64,000 nt of DNA. It comes from Micropruina sp. (GTDB lineage: Bacteria > Actinomycetota > Actinomycetes > Propionibacteriales > Propionibacteriaceae). The notes beneath the pieces are model-generated. The model had not been told where the DNA came from. It did not search any database and saw nothing but the letters and a program-made list of their open reading frames with translations. The stretch's first letter is position 1; the number at the start of each line of letters is the position of its first letter. The DNA is taken from NCBI GenBank assembly GCA_016711205.1, contig JADJTM010000002.1, positions 682,001 through 746,000 of the forward strand. Reading direction: 5' to 3'. Shown here piece by piece: positions 43,884-53,508 of the stretch. Both the position numbers and the translations under genes were made by a program.

Positions 43884-45270
43884 GTAAGAGTCCCGGGGAG
43901 TGGTGGGCTTTGAGGTCATCTCGATGCCGACCGGTCAGCCCTGGTTGAGGGCGACGGGTTCATTGTTGCTGGGTTTGCCGATTTTGGCCATGGATTCTTC
44001 GGAGAGGTAGCGGCGCTCATCGGTGGCCCATTCGTCGTGGGTGTCGGCCAGGACGGCGCCGACGAGTCGGATGACGGCGGCTTCGTTGGGAAAGATGCCG
44101 ACCACGCGGGCGCGGCGTTTGATTTCCTTGTTGAGCCGCTCGAGCGGGTTGGTGGACCAGATCTTGCGCCAGTGCTCGCGGGGAAGACCGCGAAGGCGAG
44201 CACTTCGGCTTTCGCTTGATCCATCAGGTCACCGATCTTGGGGTAGCGGCCGGCGAGCTCGCCGGTGACCTTGTCCCATTGGTTGCTCATCGAGGGCAGG
44301 TCGGGTTGAGCGAAGATGGTGCGGAACACCGCGGCGACCATTTCGGCCTCGCCCTTGGCGACGTGGGCGAGCACGTTGCGGATGAAGTGCACCCGGCAGC
44401 GTTGATGGCTGCTGCCCTGCAGGCCGCGGGCGATGGCAGCGACCAGGCCTGCGTGCTGGTCGGAGATGACCAGCCTCACCCCGGCCAGGCCGCGCTTCTT
44501 CAACGAGGTGAGGAAGCCGCGCCAGAACACTTCGTCTTCGCTGTCACCGACGTCGACGCCGAGGATCTCGCGGCGGCCCTGATCAGTGACGCCGGTGGCG
44601 ACCACGACCGCTTTGGACACCACCATCGCCTGCTCGGTCCGCACATGCAGATAGGTGGCGTCCAGATAGACGTAAGGGAACCTGACATGGTCGAGTCGGC
44701 GGGTGCGGAACGCACCGACGGTCTCGTCCAAGCCGGCGCAGATGCGTGACACCTCCGACTTGGAGATGCCGGTGCCGCCCAGGGCAACCACCAGATCATC
44801 GACGCTGCGGGTGGAAACGCCGTGCACGTAGGCCTCCATCACCACCGCATACAGGGCCTGATCAATCCTGCGTCGCGGCGACAAGATGCTCGGGAAGAAC
44901 GAGCCGCTGCGCAGTTTCGGCACCGCCAACTGGATGTCGCCGGCATGGGTGGTGAGCAGCCGGGGTCGTGACCCGTTGCGCTCAGTGGTGCGGGTCTCGG
45001 TGCGTTCATACCGGCCGGCACCGATCACGCTGCTTGCTTCGGTATCGATCAGGTCCTGCATCGCGACCCGGACACACTCGCGGATGAAATCGGTGCCCTC
45101 CCCGGAGCGGAACACCTCCATCAGCTCGGACAAGGCAGAATCAGACAAGGCCATCGGTGAGCTCTCCTTCGATGAGTACTTGGCGGTACACATCGAGAAT
45201 CTCGCCGATGGCCCCCTCACTCAGGACGCCGCGCCGTCACCCAAACCCCACCACTCCCCGGGGCTCTGTC
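43884..45270 (-). mobile_element. IS256-type insertion sequence with 8-bp target duplications
   Basis: A 1387-bp element bounded by the inverted repeats GTAAGAGTCCCGGGGAGTGG (left) and GACAGAGCCCCGGGGAGTGG (right, read on the other strand). The octamer GGCACTCA lies directly outside at 43876-43883 and 45271-45278, an exact target-site duplication of the expected IS256 length. It carries one transposase gene on the minus strand, now frameshifted. A related copy starts at 9089. Confidence 0.92.
43935..45154 (-). pseudogene. IS256-family transposase, frameshifted
   Basis: ATG 45154 (MALSDSALSELMEV) has AGGAG upstream. The mutator-type transposase runs intact through PYVYLDATYLHV (first Asp) and LVISDQHAGLVAAI (second Asp), but loses frame after LAFAVFP near 44180. 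The next frame would give the conserved STNPLERLNKEI with the catalytic Glu, ending at 43935. The G run at 44180-44183 has four Gs where the degraded copy at 9089 has five. Confidence 0.88.
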
Positions 45271-45310
45271 GGCACTCACAAACAGGGTCGCGAAAAGTGC
45301 ATTCAAGGGC

Positions 45311-46171
45311 ATGAGAGACATTCACGAACTGTTGGCGACCAGCCGCGGCGTACTGGTGCGCAAAGACCACCGTACGATCGCTGCACAGCTTGACTATGCG
45401 ATCCGTACCGGCCGGCTCGAGAGCATCTTGCCCGGCATCTACACCGCCCCGAAACCGACCTGGCAAGCGCGAATAAGAGCCGCCGACGCCTTTCGTCCGG
45501 GTTGCATCATCACCGGAGCGGCTGCGGCGCTGGCGTTGTGGTGGCCGGAGGTGCCGATCAGCGCAGTGTCGGTCGCGGTGACCAACGTGATCGAACCGCA
45601 GTACCCGGGCTTTCGCTGGGAGCGCCGCACCCTGTCGCCCGACCTGGTCACCGAGGTCGACGGGTTGCGGTTCGTGCACCCGGCGGTGTCGGTGCTGGAC
45701 CTGATTCCGCTGCTGGGCGGCGCGGTGATCGACGAGGCCCTGCGTCGCCGCGCCGTCAGCCTGGAAGCGCTGTGGCAGGCCTTGCGGGCGCAGCGCGGGC
45801 GGCCCGGCAACCGGCAGTGTGCCCGGCTGCTGCACGATTCGCGCAACGAGCCCTGGTCGCCGGCTGAACGAAAGGCGCACGTGCTGCTGCGCGCCGCCCG
45901 GATCCACGGCTGGCGGGCCAACCACTGCATTGTGGTCAACGGCGTCAATCACTGGGTCGACATCGCGTTTCCCAAGCAGCAACTCGTGGTCGAGATCGAC
46001 GGTTGGACCTATCACGGCGGGCAGGTGGCGTTCGTCGACGACCGGTGGCGCTACGCGCGGCTGGGAGCACACGGGTGGCCGGTGCTGCCCTTCGCGGCCT
46101 CCGCGCTGGACGACGACCCCGACGAGTTCATTCGGCTGGTGCGCATCGCGCTGGCGAACCGCAGTCTCTGA
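45311..46171 (+). CDS. AbiEi-like/DUF559 protein
   Basis: A 286-residue protein with two halves. The N-terminus (DIHELLATSRGVLVRKD, RTGRLESILPGIYTAP) resembles the AbiEi antitoxin winged-helix domain; the C-terminus (NHWVDIAFPKQQLVVEIDGWTYHGG) is a DUF559/Vsr-like nuclease fold, with acidic VEIDG and HGG features. Actinobacterial proteins with this pairing are often listed under type IV toxin-antitoxin systems. A relative is at 61666. No AbiEii toxin is beside it. Whether it cuts DNA is unknown. Confidence 0.8.
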   Translation: MRDIHELLATSRGVLVRKDHRTIAAQLDYAIRTGRLESILPGIYTAPKPTWQARIRAADAFRPGCIITGAAAALALWWPEVPISAVSVAVTNVIEPQYPGFRWERRTLSPDLVTEVDGLRFVHPAVSVLDLIPLLGGAVIDEALRRRAVSLEALWQALRAQRGRPGNRQCARLLHDSRNEPWSPAERKAHVLLRAARIHGWRANHCIVVNGVNHWVDIAFPKQQLVVEIDGWTYHGGQVAFVDDRWRYARLGAHGWPVLPFAASALDDDPDEFIRLVRIALANRSL

Positions 46172-46359
46172 AATCCTGACACCAGACGACGACCCGACCC
46201 GCGACACGCCGTACAACGTGTCGACTACTGCGGGTCATTTCAGAACCGGGACCCGATCGGACACAGAAGTGTCGCCCACCCGTCACCCACCTGCCTCGAA
46301 CCCGACGCCCGGGACTGCTGGACTCCGCATGTCGTTCTCACCCACGAAGGGATCCCCTC

Positions 46360-47787
46360 ATGCCCACTGCCCCGACCCGGCGCCTCCTGCGCGCCGGCCT
46401 CGCGACCCTGGCGATCACTGCCGCCACCGGCACCGTGCTCGCCGTGGCCGCCCCTGGTCTCGACCTGACCGTGCTGTACGGCGCCAACCGCAACGACGGC
46501 GACCAGACCCGAACGGTGCGCCAGGCCGTGGTCGGCGGCAAGGCCCGCAACGTCATTCTGCTGATCGGCGACGGCATGGGTGATTCCGAGATCACCATCG
46601 CCCGCAACTACGCCGAGGGTGCCGCCGGACGCTTCGCGGGCATCGATGCCCTGCCGCTGACCGGGCAGTACACCACCTACTCGCTGAACAAGACCACGAA
46701 GAAGCCCGACTACGACCCCGACTCGGCCGCCACCGGTACCGCCTGGGCGACCGGCTTCAAGTCCTACGACGGGGCGATCTCGGTCGATGTCAACGGCAAG
46801 CCGCAGCAGACGTTGCTCGAGCAGGCCAAGGCCAAGGGCCTGCGCACCGGCAACGTGACCACCGCCGAGATCCAGGACGCCACCCCTGCCGTCCTGGCCT
46901 CGCACGTGTCGGCGCGCTCGTGCTACGGCCCGGCTGCGACGCTGAAGACCTGCCCCCAGTTCGCGCTCGAGAACGGCGGCCTGGGGTCGATCACCGAACA
47001 GATCATCGACACCCGGGCCGACGTCACCCTCGGCGGGGGCGCAAAGACGTTCGACGAGGTGGCCACCGCCGGTGCCTACAAGGGCAAGACGCTCAAGCAG
47101 CAGGCGTTCGAGCGCGGCTACCAGATCGTCAGCGACAAGGCCGGCCTCGACAAGGTGAAGCGGGCCAACCAGACCAAGCCGCTGCTGGGCCTGTTCGCGA
47201 CCGGCAACCTGCCGGTGCGTTGGGTCGGGCCGGAGGCCACCTCCGACGGAGGCGCCAAGGAGGCTGCGCGTTGCACCGAGAACCCGGCGCGCTCCAGCAC
47301 CCAGCCCACGCTGGCCCATCTGACCACGAAGGCGATCAGCCTGCTCGACACCAAGCGCAACGGCCCGGGCTTCTTCTTGCAGGTCGAGGGTGCCAGCATC
47401 GACAAGCAGGACCATGCCGCGAACGCCTGCGGTCAGATCGGTGAAACGGTCGATCTGGACGAGGCCGTGCAGGCAGCCATGGAGTTCGCCCAGAAGGACG
47501 GCAACACCTCGGTGTTCGTCACCGCCGACCACGCGCACACCAGCCAGATCATCGAAGCCGGCTCGGTCACCCCGGGCTTCACCGTCAACCTGCTCACGGC
47601 CGATGATGCCCCGATGACGATCAACTACGCCACGGCCGAAAAGGGTTCGTCGATGCAGCACACCGGCACGCAGTTGAGGATCGCCGGTTACGGACCGGGT
47701 GCGGCGAACATCGTCGGGCTCACCGATCAGACCGACCTGAACACCACCATCCGGCGGATCCTGGGTCTGGGCACCAAGCGGTCGTAG
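46360..47787 (+). CDS. phoA: Alkaline phosphatase, PhoA type
   Basis: A 475-residue secreted alkaline phosphatase. The N-terminus LLRAGLATLAITAATGTVLAV is a signal/anchor peptide. Motifs: NVILLIGDGMGDSEI (metal Asp), nucleophile Ser 122 in DPDSAATGTAWA, FLQVEGASIDKQDH (Asp/His) and FVTADHAHTSQ, the last two completing the zinc sites. It releases phosphate from organic esters outside the membrane. ATG 46360 follows AAGGGATCC. A weak 30-bp direct repeat flanks the gene (46.18 and 47.81 kb). Confidence 0.93.
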   Translation: MPTAPTRRLLRAGLATLAITAATGTVLAVAAPGLDLTVLYGANRNDGDQTRTVRQAVVGGKARNVILLIGDGMGDSEITIARNYAEGAAGRFAGIDALPLTGQYTTYSLNKTTKKPDYDPDSAATGTAWATGFKSYDGAISVDVNGKPQQTLLEQAKAKGLRTGNVTTAEIQDATPAVLASHVSARSCYGPAATLKTCPQFALENGGLGSITEQIIDTRADVTLGGGAKTFDEVATAGAYKGKTLKQQAFERGYQIVSDKAGLDKVKRANQTKPLLGLFATGNLPVRWVGPEATSDGGAKEAARCTENPARSSTQPTLAHLTTKAISLLDTKRNGPGFFLQVEGASIDKQDHAANACGQIGETVDLDEAVQAAMEFAQKDGNTSVFVTADHAHTSQIIEAGSVTPGFTVNLLTADDAPMTINYATAEKGSSMQHTGTQLRIAGYGPGAANIVGLTDQTDLNTTIRRILGLGTKRS

Positions 47788-47859
47788 ACCGGTGAGGTTC
47801 TGAAAACCGGAAACCAGAAGTCGGCTCGACCCGCGACACGCCCTGCCTCGTGCCGGGGA

Positions 47860-47927
47860 GCGACAGGTAAAGGAACCGTCCCCATTATCCGCCGACGGGT
47901 ATTGGGGACGGTTCCTTTCCCCGTCGC
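47860..47927. repeat. 25-bp palindromic repeat, second copy
   Basis: The arms 47860-47884 and 47903-47927 belong to the same family as the hairpin at 1558-1616; the right arm matches it exactly, the left has a few changes. It lies between phoA and the M23 gene. Confidence 0.82.
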
Positions 47928-47958
47928 ACCAACGTCCCGCCGCGACTACCATCACCCG

Positions 47959-48630
47959 ATGGACGAGCCGCGCCCCCTGCTGCTGCTGCACCTACCCGGC
48001 GGGGGGCGGTGGCAGGTGCGCAACAGTCCCGCCCGCCGGGTACCGAGCCACGGTACCCACCTGCTCGGCAGCACGTTCGCGATCGATCTCGTGCCGGTGG
48101 ACGCGCGGGGCCGTAGCGGACCGATCACCTGGCGCACCCTGCTGGCCACCGAAGACCCCAGCCGATTCGTCGGCTGGGGTCGCCCGGTGTGGGCGCCGGT
48201 GGCTGGGGTGGTGGCGCTGGTCCACGACGGCGAGCCGGACGGACCGGTGCGGCGCTCGCCCGTCGCCTACCCGGCCTTCGCCCTCACCCAGGGCGCCCGG
48301 GTCAGCCGAGGCGTGGGCGGCGTTGCCGGCAACTGCGTGGTGATCACCGTCGCACCGGGAGGGCCGCACCTGCTGGTGGCTCACCTGCGTCGGGGTTCGG
48401 TCGCCGTCGGCGTCGGTGACCGGGTCGCCGTCGGGCAGGCGGTCGGGCAGTGCGGAAACTCGGGCAACAGCACCCAGCCGCACGTGCACCTGCAGGTCAC
48501 CGACAGCCTCGACTACGCCACCGCCCGCGGATTGCCGCTCGCCTTCGACCGCTACCGCACCTCGGCCGGTGTCGCCCACCACGCGCTACCGGCCGAAGCC
48601 GAGATCATCGAGGCCGTCGTCGATTCTTGA
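47959..48630 (+). CDS. M23-family (LytM-like) peptidase
   Basis: A 223-residue protein of the M23 fold: VGWGRPVWAPVAGVVALVHDG, LVAHLRRGSVAVGVGDRVAVGQ and NSGNSTQPHVHLQV, the HxH close to the zinc site and HLRRGS strand. The usual first His (HxxxD) of peptidoglycan endopeptidases is not evident and there is no signal peptide, so it may be an inactive or regulatory relative. ATG 47959. Its 3' end overlaps the convergent NmrA-TspO gene by 26 bp. Confidence 0.78.
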   Translation: MDEPRPLLLLHLPGGGRWQVRNSPARRVPSHGTHLLGSTFAIDLVPVDARGRSGPITWRTLLATEDPSRFVGWGRPVWAPVAGVVALVHDGEPDGPVRRSPVAYPAFALTQGARVSRGVGGVAGNCVVITVAPGGPHLLVAHLRRGSVAVGVGDRVAVGQAVGQCGNSGNSTQPHVHLQVTDSLDYATARGLPLAFDRYRTSAGVAHHALPAEAEIIEAVVDS

Positions 48631-49999
48631 TCGCCACCGCGGTGCTCAGCACCGTCGCGAAGGCGCACCACGCCGCGTACAGCCCGAGCGCCGCCGCCTT
48701 GCCCGTGCCGTGCGGGGCGGCCCGGCGGGCCAGATCGGCACTGCTCACCGCCAGCAATCCGGCCGTCACCGCCGAGGTCTTCAAGGCGTGCCCACGAAAG
48801 AACACCCCACTCCACGACGTGTTCAGGGCCAGGTTGAGCGCCAGTGCGCGTTCGAACTGTTCCGCGGCCTCGTCGTCACCGGCCTCGCGGGCATCGGCGA
48901 TGGTGGCTGCCGACGACACCGCGACCAGGCCGAACAGGGTGGTCCAGACGGGCCCGAACACCCACCCCGGCGGCTGAATGGCCGGCTTGCGCAACCGCCG
49001 GTACCAGTCACTGGACGGGTCGGTGAGCAGCCCGCCGACCACGGCCGTGCCTGCGACGGCGGCACCCACCATGACCAGCGTGTGCGCCCACCGGGTCGGA
49101 TCGACCCCCCGCAGTGCCCGCCGGACGCCCTCGTCGAAGCCCAGCGCCCCGGCCTCGGGCTCGCCCATGACCTGCTCGGCGTCGAACTCCGAACGCACGG
49201 CGTCATGCATCAGCGAACCGACCAGCGGGCGCGCGATACCCGCCTTGATCGGCGTGACCAGCCCCACCCAGTGGCTGGCCAGCCTCGGTGTCAGCACCGG
49301 CACCGTCACCACCAGCCGCGGACGAAGCCCCGCCAACTCGGCGTACTGCTGCATCATCTCGCGGTAGGTCAGCACGTCGGGACCGCCCAGGTCGAAGGTG
49401 CGATTCACCTGCGGCGCTAGGTCGGCGGCCCGCACCAGGTAGTGCAGCACGTCGTCGACGGCGATCGGCTGAATGCGATTGTCCAGCCACTTGGGCGCCA
49501 CCATCGCCGGCAGCCGCTCGGTCAGGTGCCGCAGCATGTCGAACGACGCCGACCCGGCGCCCAGCACCACGCCCGCCTGCAACACTGCCGTCGGCACCCC
49601 TGAGCCGAGCAGAATCTCACCCACCTCGACCCTGGACGCCAGGTGTGGCGACAGTTCCCCCTGCGGATGCAGCCCGGACAGGTACACCAGCCGGCCGACC
49701 TCGGCCGTGCGCGCTGCCCGCGCGAACCGCGTCGCCAGGTCACGGTCCCTGCGGACGAAGTCGCCCCGTCCGTCCATCGAGTGCAGCAGGTAGTACGCGA
49801 CCTGGACGCCCTTCAGCGCGCGGGCCACGTCGTCGTCCGAATCGGCGTCGCCCCGGACGACCTCGACCCGGTCGCGCCAGTCGTCCGGCAGTTTGCCGGG
49901 GCTGCGGCTCAGCACGCGCACGTCGTGGCCGGCCTGCAGCAGCAGCGGTACCAGGTGGGAACCGATCGAGCCGGTGGCTCCGGTGACCAGGATCTTCAC
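48605..49999 (-). CDS. NmrA-like SDR fused to TspO/MBR domain
   Basis: A 464-residue two-part protein. Residues 1-~300 are an atypical SDR (MKILVTGATGSIGSHLVPLLL; YLSGLHPQ; GGPDVLTYREMMQQYAELAG). From about 305 five membrane helices follow with the TspO motifs WYRRLRKPAIQPPGWVFGPV, LNTSWSGVFF and LYAAWCAFATVLS. TspO binds porphyrins or senses tryptophan-rich ligands. The fusion occurs in other actinobacteria from memory. Start GTG 49999. Confidence 0.85.
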   Translation of the reverse strand: MKILVTGATGSIGSHLVPLLLQAGHDVRVLSRSPGKLPDDWRDRVEVVRGDADSDDDVARALKGVQVAYYLLHSMDGRGDFVRRDRDLATRFARAARTAEVGRLVYLSGLHPQGELSPHLASRVEVGEILLGSGVPTAVLQAGVVLGAGSASFDMLRHLTERLPAMVAPKWLDNRIQPIAVDDVLHYLVRAADLAPQVNRTFDLGGPDVLTYREMMQQYAELAGLRPRLVVTVPVLTPRLASHWVGLVTPIKAGIARPLVGSLMHDAVRSEFDAEQVMGEPEAGALGFDEGVRRALRGVDPTRWAHTLVMVGAAVAGTAVVGGLLTDPSSDWYRRLRKPAIQPPGWVFGPVWTTLFGLVAVSSAATIADAREAGDDEAAEQFERALALNLALNTSWSGVFFRGHALKTSAVTAGLLAVSSADLARRAAPHGTGKAAALGLYAAWCAFATVLSTAVAIKNRRRPR

Positions 50000-50000
50000 A

Positions 50001-50720
50001 TCATCTCCAAACGTCGAGGGCGAGGGGCAGGAGGAACAGCATGCCGAGCGACCAGGTGAGGTGGGTCACGATCGGGCCGAGCACGCCGCCGGTGACGCGG
50101 CGCTGCAGGCCGGTGAGCAGCCCCAGCGCCGCTGCGGCCAGCACCAGCAGCGGCACCCCGGTGAACACGGTGGCGAGTGCGTACAGCCCCGCCGAGCCGA
50201 CCACCCGCCAGCGCCGGGAGATCGCCGCGAACAGCGCGCCGCGAAAGAACAGCTCCTCGGCCACCCCGTTCACCGCGGTGATGGCGGCCACGATCGGCAG
50301 GGACCCGAACCGCGCGTGCGCCAACAGGGTGTCCACCGGGGCGCGCAGCCAGTCGATCCGGCCGACCACGACGGCACCGGCCAGGAAAACCGCCAGCAGC
50401 ATGCCGCCCAGAATGAACGCCTGCAGCACCGAGTAGCTGGAGCCTCCTGAACGGGTGCGCGCGCGACCCAGGTGCAACTTTCCGGACGCGAACGCGCCGA
50501 TCACCCAGATCGCCGCCACACCCAGCGTGGCGGGGTAGAACCAGGGATCGCCGGCCTGGATGCCGAGCGCGAATCCGAGTGCGACGGCGCCGAGGGCGAG
50601 GGTGAGGCCGACCACGATCCGGCGGCGGCGGACGTCCCGCGGCGGCTCGGCCTCATCGTCACGGACGGGGTCGAGCAGGCTGGCGCGAAAGAACGACCCC
50701 AACTCCGCGAAGACCGGCAC
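50001..50720 (-). CDS. CPBP-family intramembrane protease
   Basis: A 239-residue membrane protein with about eight hydrophobic segments. NGVAEELFFRGALFAAI carries the EExxxR motif, and HLTWSLGMLFLL the distal His, as in CPBP/CAAX proteases. GTG 50720 is chosen; upstream the frame is only tandem repeat. Stop is 1 bp from the start of the NmrA-TspO gene, so they are probably cotranscribed. Confidence 0.8.
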   Translation of the reverse strand: MPVFAELGSFFRASLLDPVRDDEAEPPRDVRRRRIVVGLTLALGAVALGFALGIQAGDPWFYPATLGVAAIWVIGAFASGKLHLGRARTRSGGSSYSVLQAFILGGMLLAVFLAGAVVVGRIDWLRAPVDTLLAHARFGSLPIVAAITAVNGVAEELFFRGALFAAISRRWRVVGSAGLYALATVFTGVPLLVLAAAALGLLTGLQRRVTGGVLGPIVTHLTWSLGMLFLLPLALDVWR

Positions 50721-50799
50721 GTCGCCAGCGTAGGCGGACGCTCCGCGCGCGCGGCTCACCAGTGGGGGTGAAGCGGGCCTTCCCGGGGACGGTCTGGAC

Positions 50800-51240
50800 A
50801 AGCTCGGCCAACGGTTCGGCTCGACAGGCTCAACCAGCGTGTCGTACGAGATCCCGGCGTTCGCCGGGATGACGGGGTGGTCGACCGCGGAGAAGTGGAG
50901 GTGGCGGAGGGTGGCTCGGCCAACGGTGTGGCTCGACAGGTTCGACCAGCGTGTCGTACGAGATCCCGGCGTTCGCCGGGATGACGGGGTGGTCGACCGC
51001 GGAGAAGTGGAGGTGGCGGAGGATGGCTCGACCAACGGTGTGCTCGACAGGCTCGACCAGCGTGTCGTACGAGATCCCGGCGTTCGCCGGGATGACGGGG
51101 TGGTCGACCGCGGAAAGTGAAGGTGGCGGAGGGTGGCTCGACCAACGGTGTGGCTCGACAGGTTCGACCAGCGTGTCGTACGAGATCCCGGCGTTCGCCG
51201 GGATGACGGGGTGGTCGACTTCGCGCAGAGCGGTCCAGAC
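50800..51240. repeat. 111-bp tandem array, four copies
   Basis: The word GTCGTACGAGATCCCG recurs at 50841, 50953, 51064 and 51175 (periods 112, 111, 111). Each unit contains the ATCCCGGCGTTCGCCGGGAT palindrome, and the GGCTCGACAGGCTCGACCAG companion. It fills the gap between otsB and the CPBP gene. No gene. Confidence 0.92.
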
Positions 51241-51258
51241 AGGGGTGTCCACCAGCGG

Positions 51259-52029
51259 CTAGCCACGTTGCGTGGACGCCCGCAGCTCGGCCAGCCGGGC
51301 CAGCAAGGCGGCCATCGCGTCGATGTCGGCCACCCGCACCGACGCGTGGGTGTCGCGGTCACCGACCAGCACGCCCAGATCGGACGGTCCGAGGCTGGCC
51401 AGCGCGTCCTCGTCGGTGAGATCGTCGCCGGCGAACAACACCGCCGTGGCTTGCACGCGTTGCCGCAGCACCCGCACTGCGGAGTCCTTGCCCTCGGAGC
51501 GGAAGGCGTACTCGACGACGTTGTGACCCGTGCGCCGCCGCCAGCCGGAGGCCCGGGTGGCCATCAGGTCGTCGACGAGCCGCGCCGCGCGATCGCCGTC
51601 CGCCGGCGAGGCCAGCCGGGTGTGCACCGCCAATCCGAACGTCTTGGGCTCGATCCACACCCCGTCCAGGGTCTCGACCAGAGCCTGCGCCTGCGCCTGC
51701 AGATCATCGCGCAGGGCCACCTCGGCCGGATCGTCGGCACGCGCCAGCTCACCCTCGCCGGGCAGCCAGTACTCGGCGCCGTGCGAACCGGCCAGCAGTA
51801 TCGGCCAGTCGTCGGAGTGTTCTGAGATGAAGCGCAGGTGCTCCAGGGTGCGACCCGACACCAACGCCACTGTCGTGTCGGGCAGCCCGGCGAGCCGTAG
51901 CACCGCGGCCCGGGCGCCTGGGGTGAGCCGCACCTCCATGGGACGATCCGACAGGGGCGCCAGCGTACCGTCCACGTCGAGCGCAACCAGCAATCGCGGG
52001 GTGGCGGCCAATGCCTCCAGGCTGCTCAC
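51259..52029 (-). CDS. otsB: Trehalose-6-phosphate phosphatase
   Basis: A 256-residue HAD-family phosphatase that removes phosphate from trehalose-6-phosphate. Motif I LLVALDVDGTLAPL (nucleophile Asp), VALVSGRT (motif II), Lys in the HNVVEYAFRSEGKDSAV region (motif III) and VLFAGDDLTDEDAL (motif IV). GTG start overlaps the otsA stop by 4 bp (GTGA), so they are coupled. Confidence 0.92.
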   Translation of the reverse strand: MSSLEALAATPRLLVALDVDGTLAPLSDRPMEVRLTPGARAAVLRLAGLPDTTVALVSGRTLEHLRFISEHSDDWPILLAGSHGAEYWLPGEGELARADDPAEVALRDDLQAQAQALVETLDGVWIEPKTFGLAVHTRLASPADGDRAARLVDDLMATRASGWRRRTGHNVVEYAFRSEGKDSAVRVLRQRVQATAVLFAGDDLTDEDALASLGPSDLGVLVGDRDTHASVRVADIDAMAALLARLAELRASTQRG

Positions 52030-53429
52030 TTCGACCGCTCCCGGGTGGCGGCCAGCGCGTCCAGAAACTCCTGCGACCAGTGCTGCACATCGTGCTCGCG
52101 GACCCGGCGCCGCAGCACCCGCATGCGCCGGCGTTGCTCGGCCGGGGACATCTCGACTGCGCTCATGATGGCGTCCTTCAAGCCTTCTATGTCATGCGGG
52201 TTGACGATCACGGCGCTGCCCAGCTCGTCGTGCGCGCCGGCGAACTCGCTCAGCACCAGCACGCCGCGGTTGTCGGTGCGGGCGGCCAGGTACTCCTTGG
52301 CGACCAGGTTCATGCCGTCGCGCAGCGCCGTGACCAGCATCACGTCCGCGGCCAGGTAGAGGGCGACCATCTCCTCCTTGGGGAAGGACTGGTGCAGGTA
52401 ACGGATCGAGGTGTGCCCGACGGTGTCGGAGTCGCCGTTGATGCGGCCCACGCGCAACTCGATCTCGTCCCGCAGCTGCGCATAGGTTCCGACCCGCTCG
52501 CGGCTGGGGCTGGCCACCTGCACCAGGGTGACGTCCTCGACCTTGAGGCGACCCTCGTCGAGCAGTTCGCCGAAGGCCTTCAGCCGATGCTCGATGCCCT
52601 TGGTGTAGTCGAGCCGGTCGACCCCGAGCAGAATGCACGACGGGTTGCCCAACCCCTGCCGGATCTCTTTCGCCCGCGCCCGAATGTCCGGGCGGCGGGC
52701 CAGTTCGATGTACGACGCGGTGTCGATCGAGATCGGAAAGGCCTTGGCCAGCGCGAGGTGCGTCGACCCGTCCGGCCGCGGCACCCGGATGCCGGTGGCC
52801 CTGGTGTCGTACTTGAACAGCCGCCGCACGGCACGGGCGAAGTTGCCGGCGTCGGCTACCCGCTGAAAACCGATCACGTCGGCACCCAGCAGGCCGAGCA
52901 GCACCTGACGGCGCCACGGCAACTGCGAGTACAAACCGTAGGCGGGGAACGGAATGTGGTGGAAGTAGCCGATGGTCAGGTCGGGCCGGGCCTCGCGCAG
53001 CATGGCCGGGACGAGCTGCAGCTGGTAGTCCTGCACCCACACGGTGGCGTCGGGTGCCGCAGCTTCGGCAGCCGCCTCGGCGAACCGCCGGTTCACCGTC
53101 ACATAGGCCTCCCACCAGGGGCGACGGTAGCGCGGCGCGGCGATCACGTCGTGGTAGAGCGGCCAGATGGTGTCGTTGGAGAACCCCTCGTAGTAGAGCT
53201 CCACCTCGTCGGCGCTGAGCGGCACCGGGATCAGCCAGGTGCCCTCGACGTCGAACGGCTCCACGTCGAGATCGGGCTGGCCGGGCCAGCCGACCCACGC
53301 GCCGTCCGCCTGGCGCATCACCGGGTCGAGGGCCGTCACCAGGCCGCCGGGTGCCCGCTGCCAGCCACCGTCGGGGGCGCGGCCGACCGGTAGCCGGTTG
53401 GCGACCACGACGAGCTTCGCTTGGGTCAC
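52026..53429 (-). CDS. otsA: Trehalose-6-phosphate synthase
   Basis: A 467-residue GT20 glycosyltransferase that joins UDP- (or GDP-) glucose and glucose-6-phosphate. VVVANRLPVGR at the N-terminus, VWVQDYQLQLVPAML, GYFHHIPFPAYGLYSQLPWRR, and DRLDYTKGIEHRL, with DGMNLVAKEYLA at the nucleotide-sugar site. GTG 53429. First gene of the trehalose operon with otsB. Confidence 0.94.
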   Translation of the reverse strand: MTQAKLVVVANRLPVGRAPDGGWQRAPGGLVTALDPVMRQADGAWVGWPGQPDLDVEPFDVEGTWLIPVPLSADEVELYYEGFSNDTIWPLYHDVIAAPRYRRPWWEAYVTVNRRFAEAAAEAAAPDATVWVQDYQLQLVPAMLREARPDLTIGYFHHIPFPAYGLYSQLPWRRQVLLGLLGADVIGFQRVADAGNFARAVRRLFKYDTRATGIRVPRPDGSTHLALAKAFPISIDTASYIELARRPDIRARAKEIRQGLGNPSCILLGVDRLDYTKGIEHRLKAFGELLDEGRLKVEDVTLVQVASPSRERVGTYAQLRDEIELRVGRINGDSDTVGHTSIRYLHQSFPKEEMVALYLAADVMLVTALRDGMNLVAKEYLAARTDNRGVLVLSEFAGAHDELGSAVIVNPHDIEGLKDAIMSAVEMSPAEQRRRMRVLRRRVREHDVQHWSQEFLDALAATRERSK

Positions 53430-53508
53430 GGGGGCTCCGATGTTCGGGGTCGTCGCCCCAGGCTATCGCGAGGCCCGTCGCGGCCGATCGCGGGGGTAGG
53501 TTCGGGTC

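Noticed and set aside
50830..51252. Repeat protein with a 37-residue unit near 50.8-51.2 kb
   Set aside because: Period is 111-112 bp and shifts frame between copies; no start signal; it is the DNA palindrome array.
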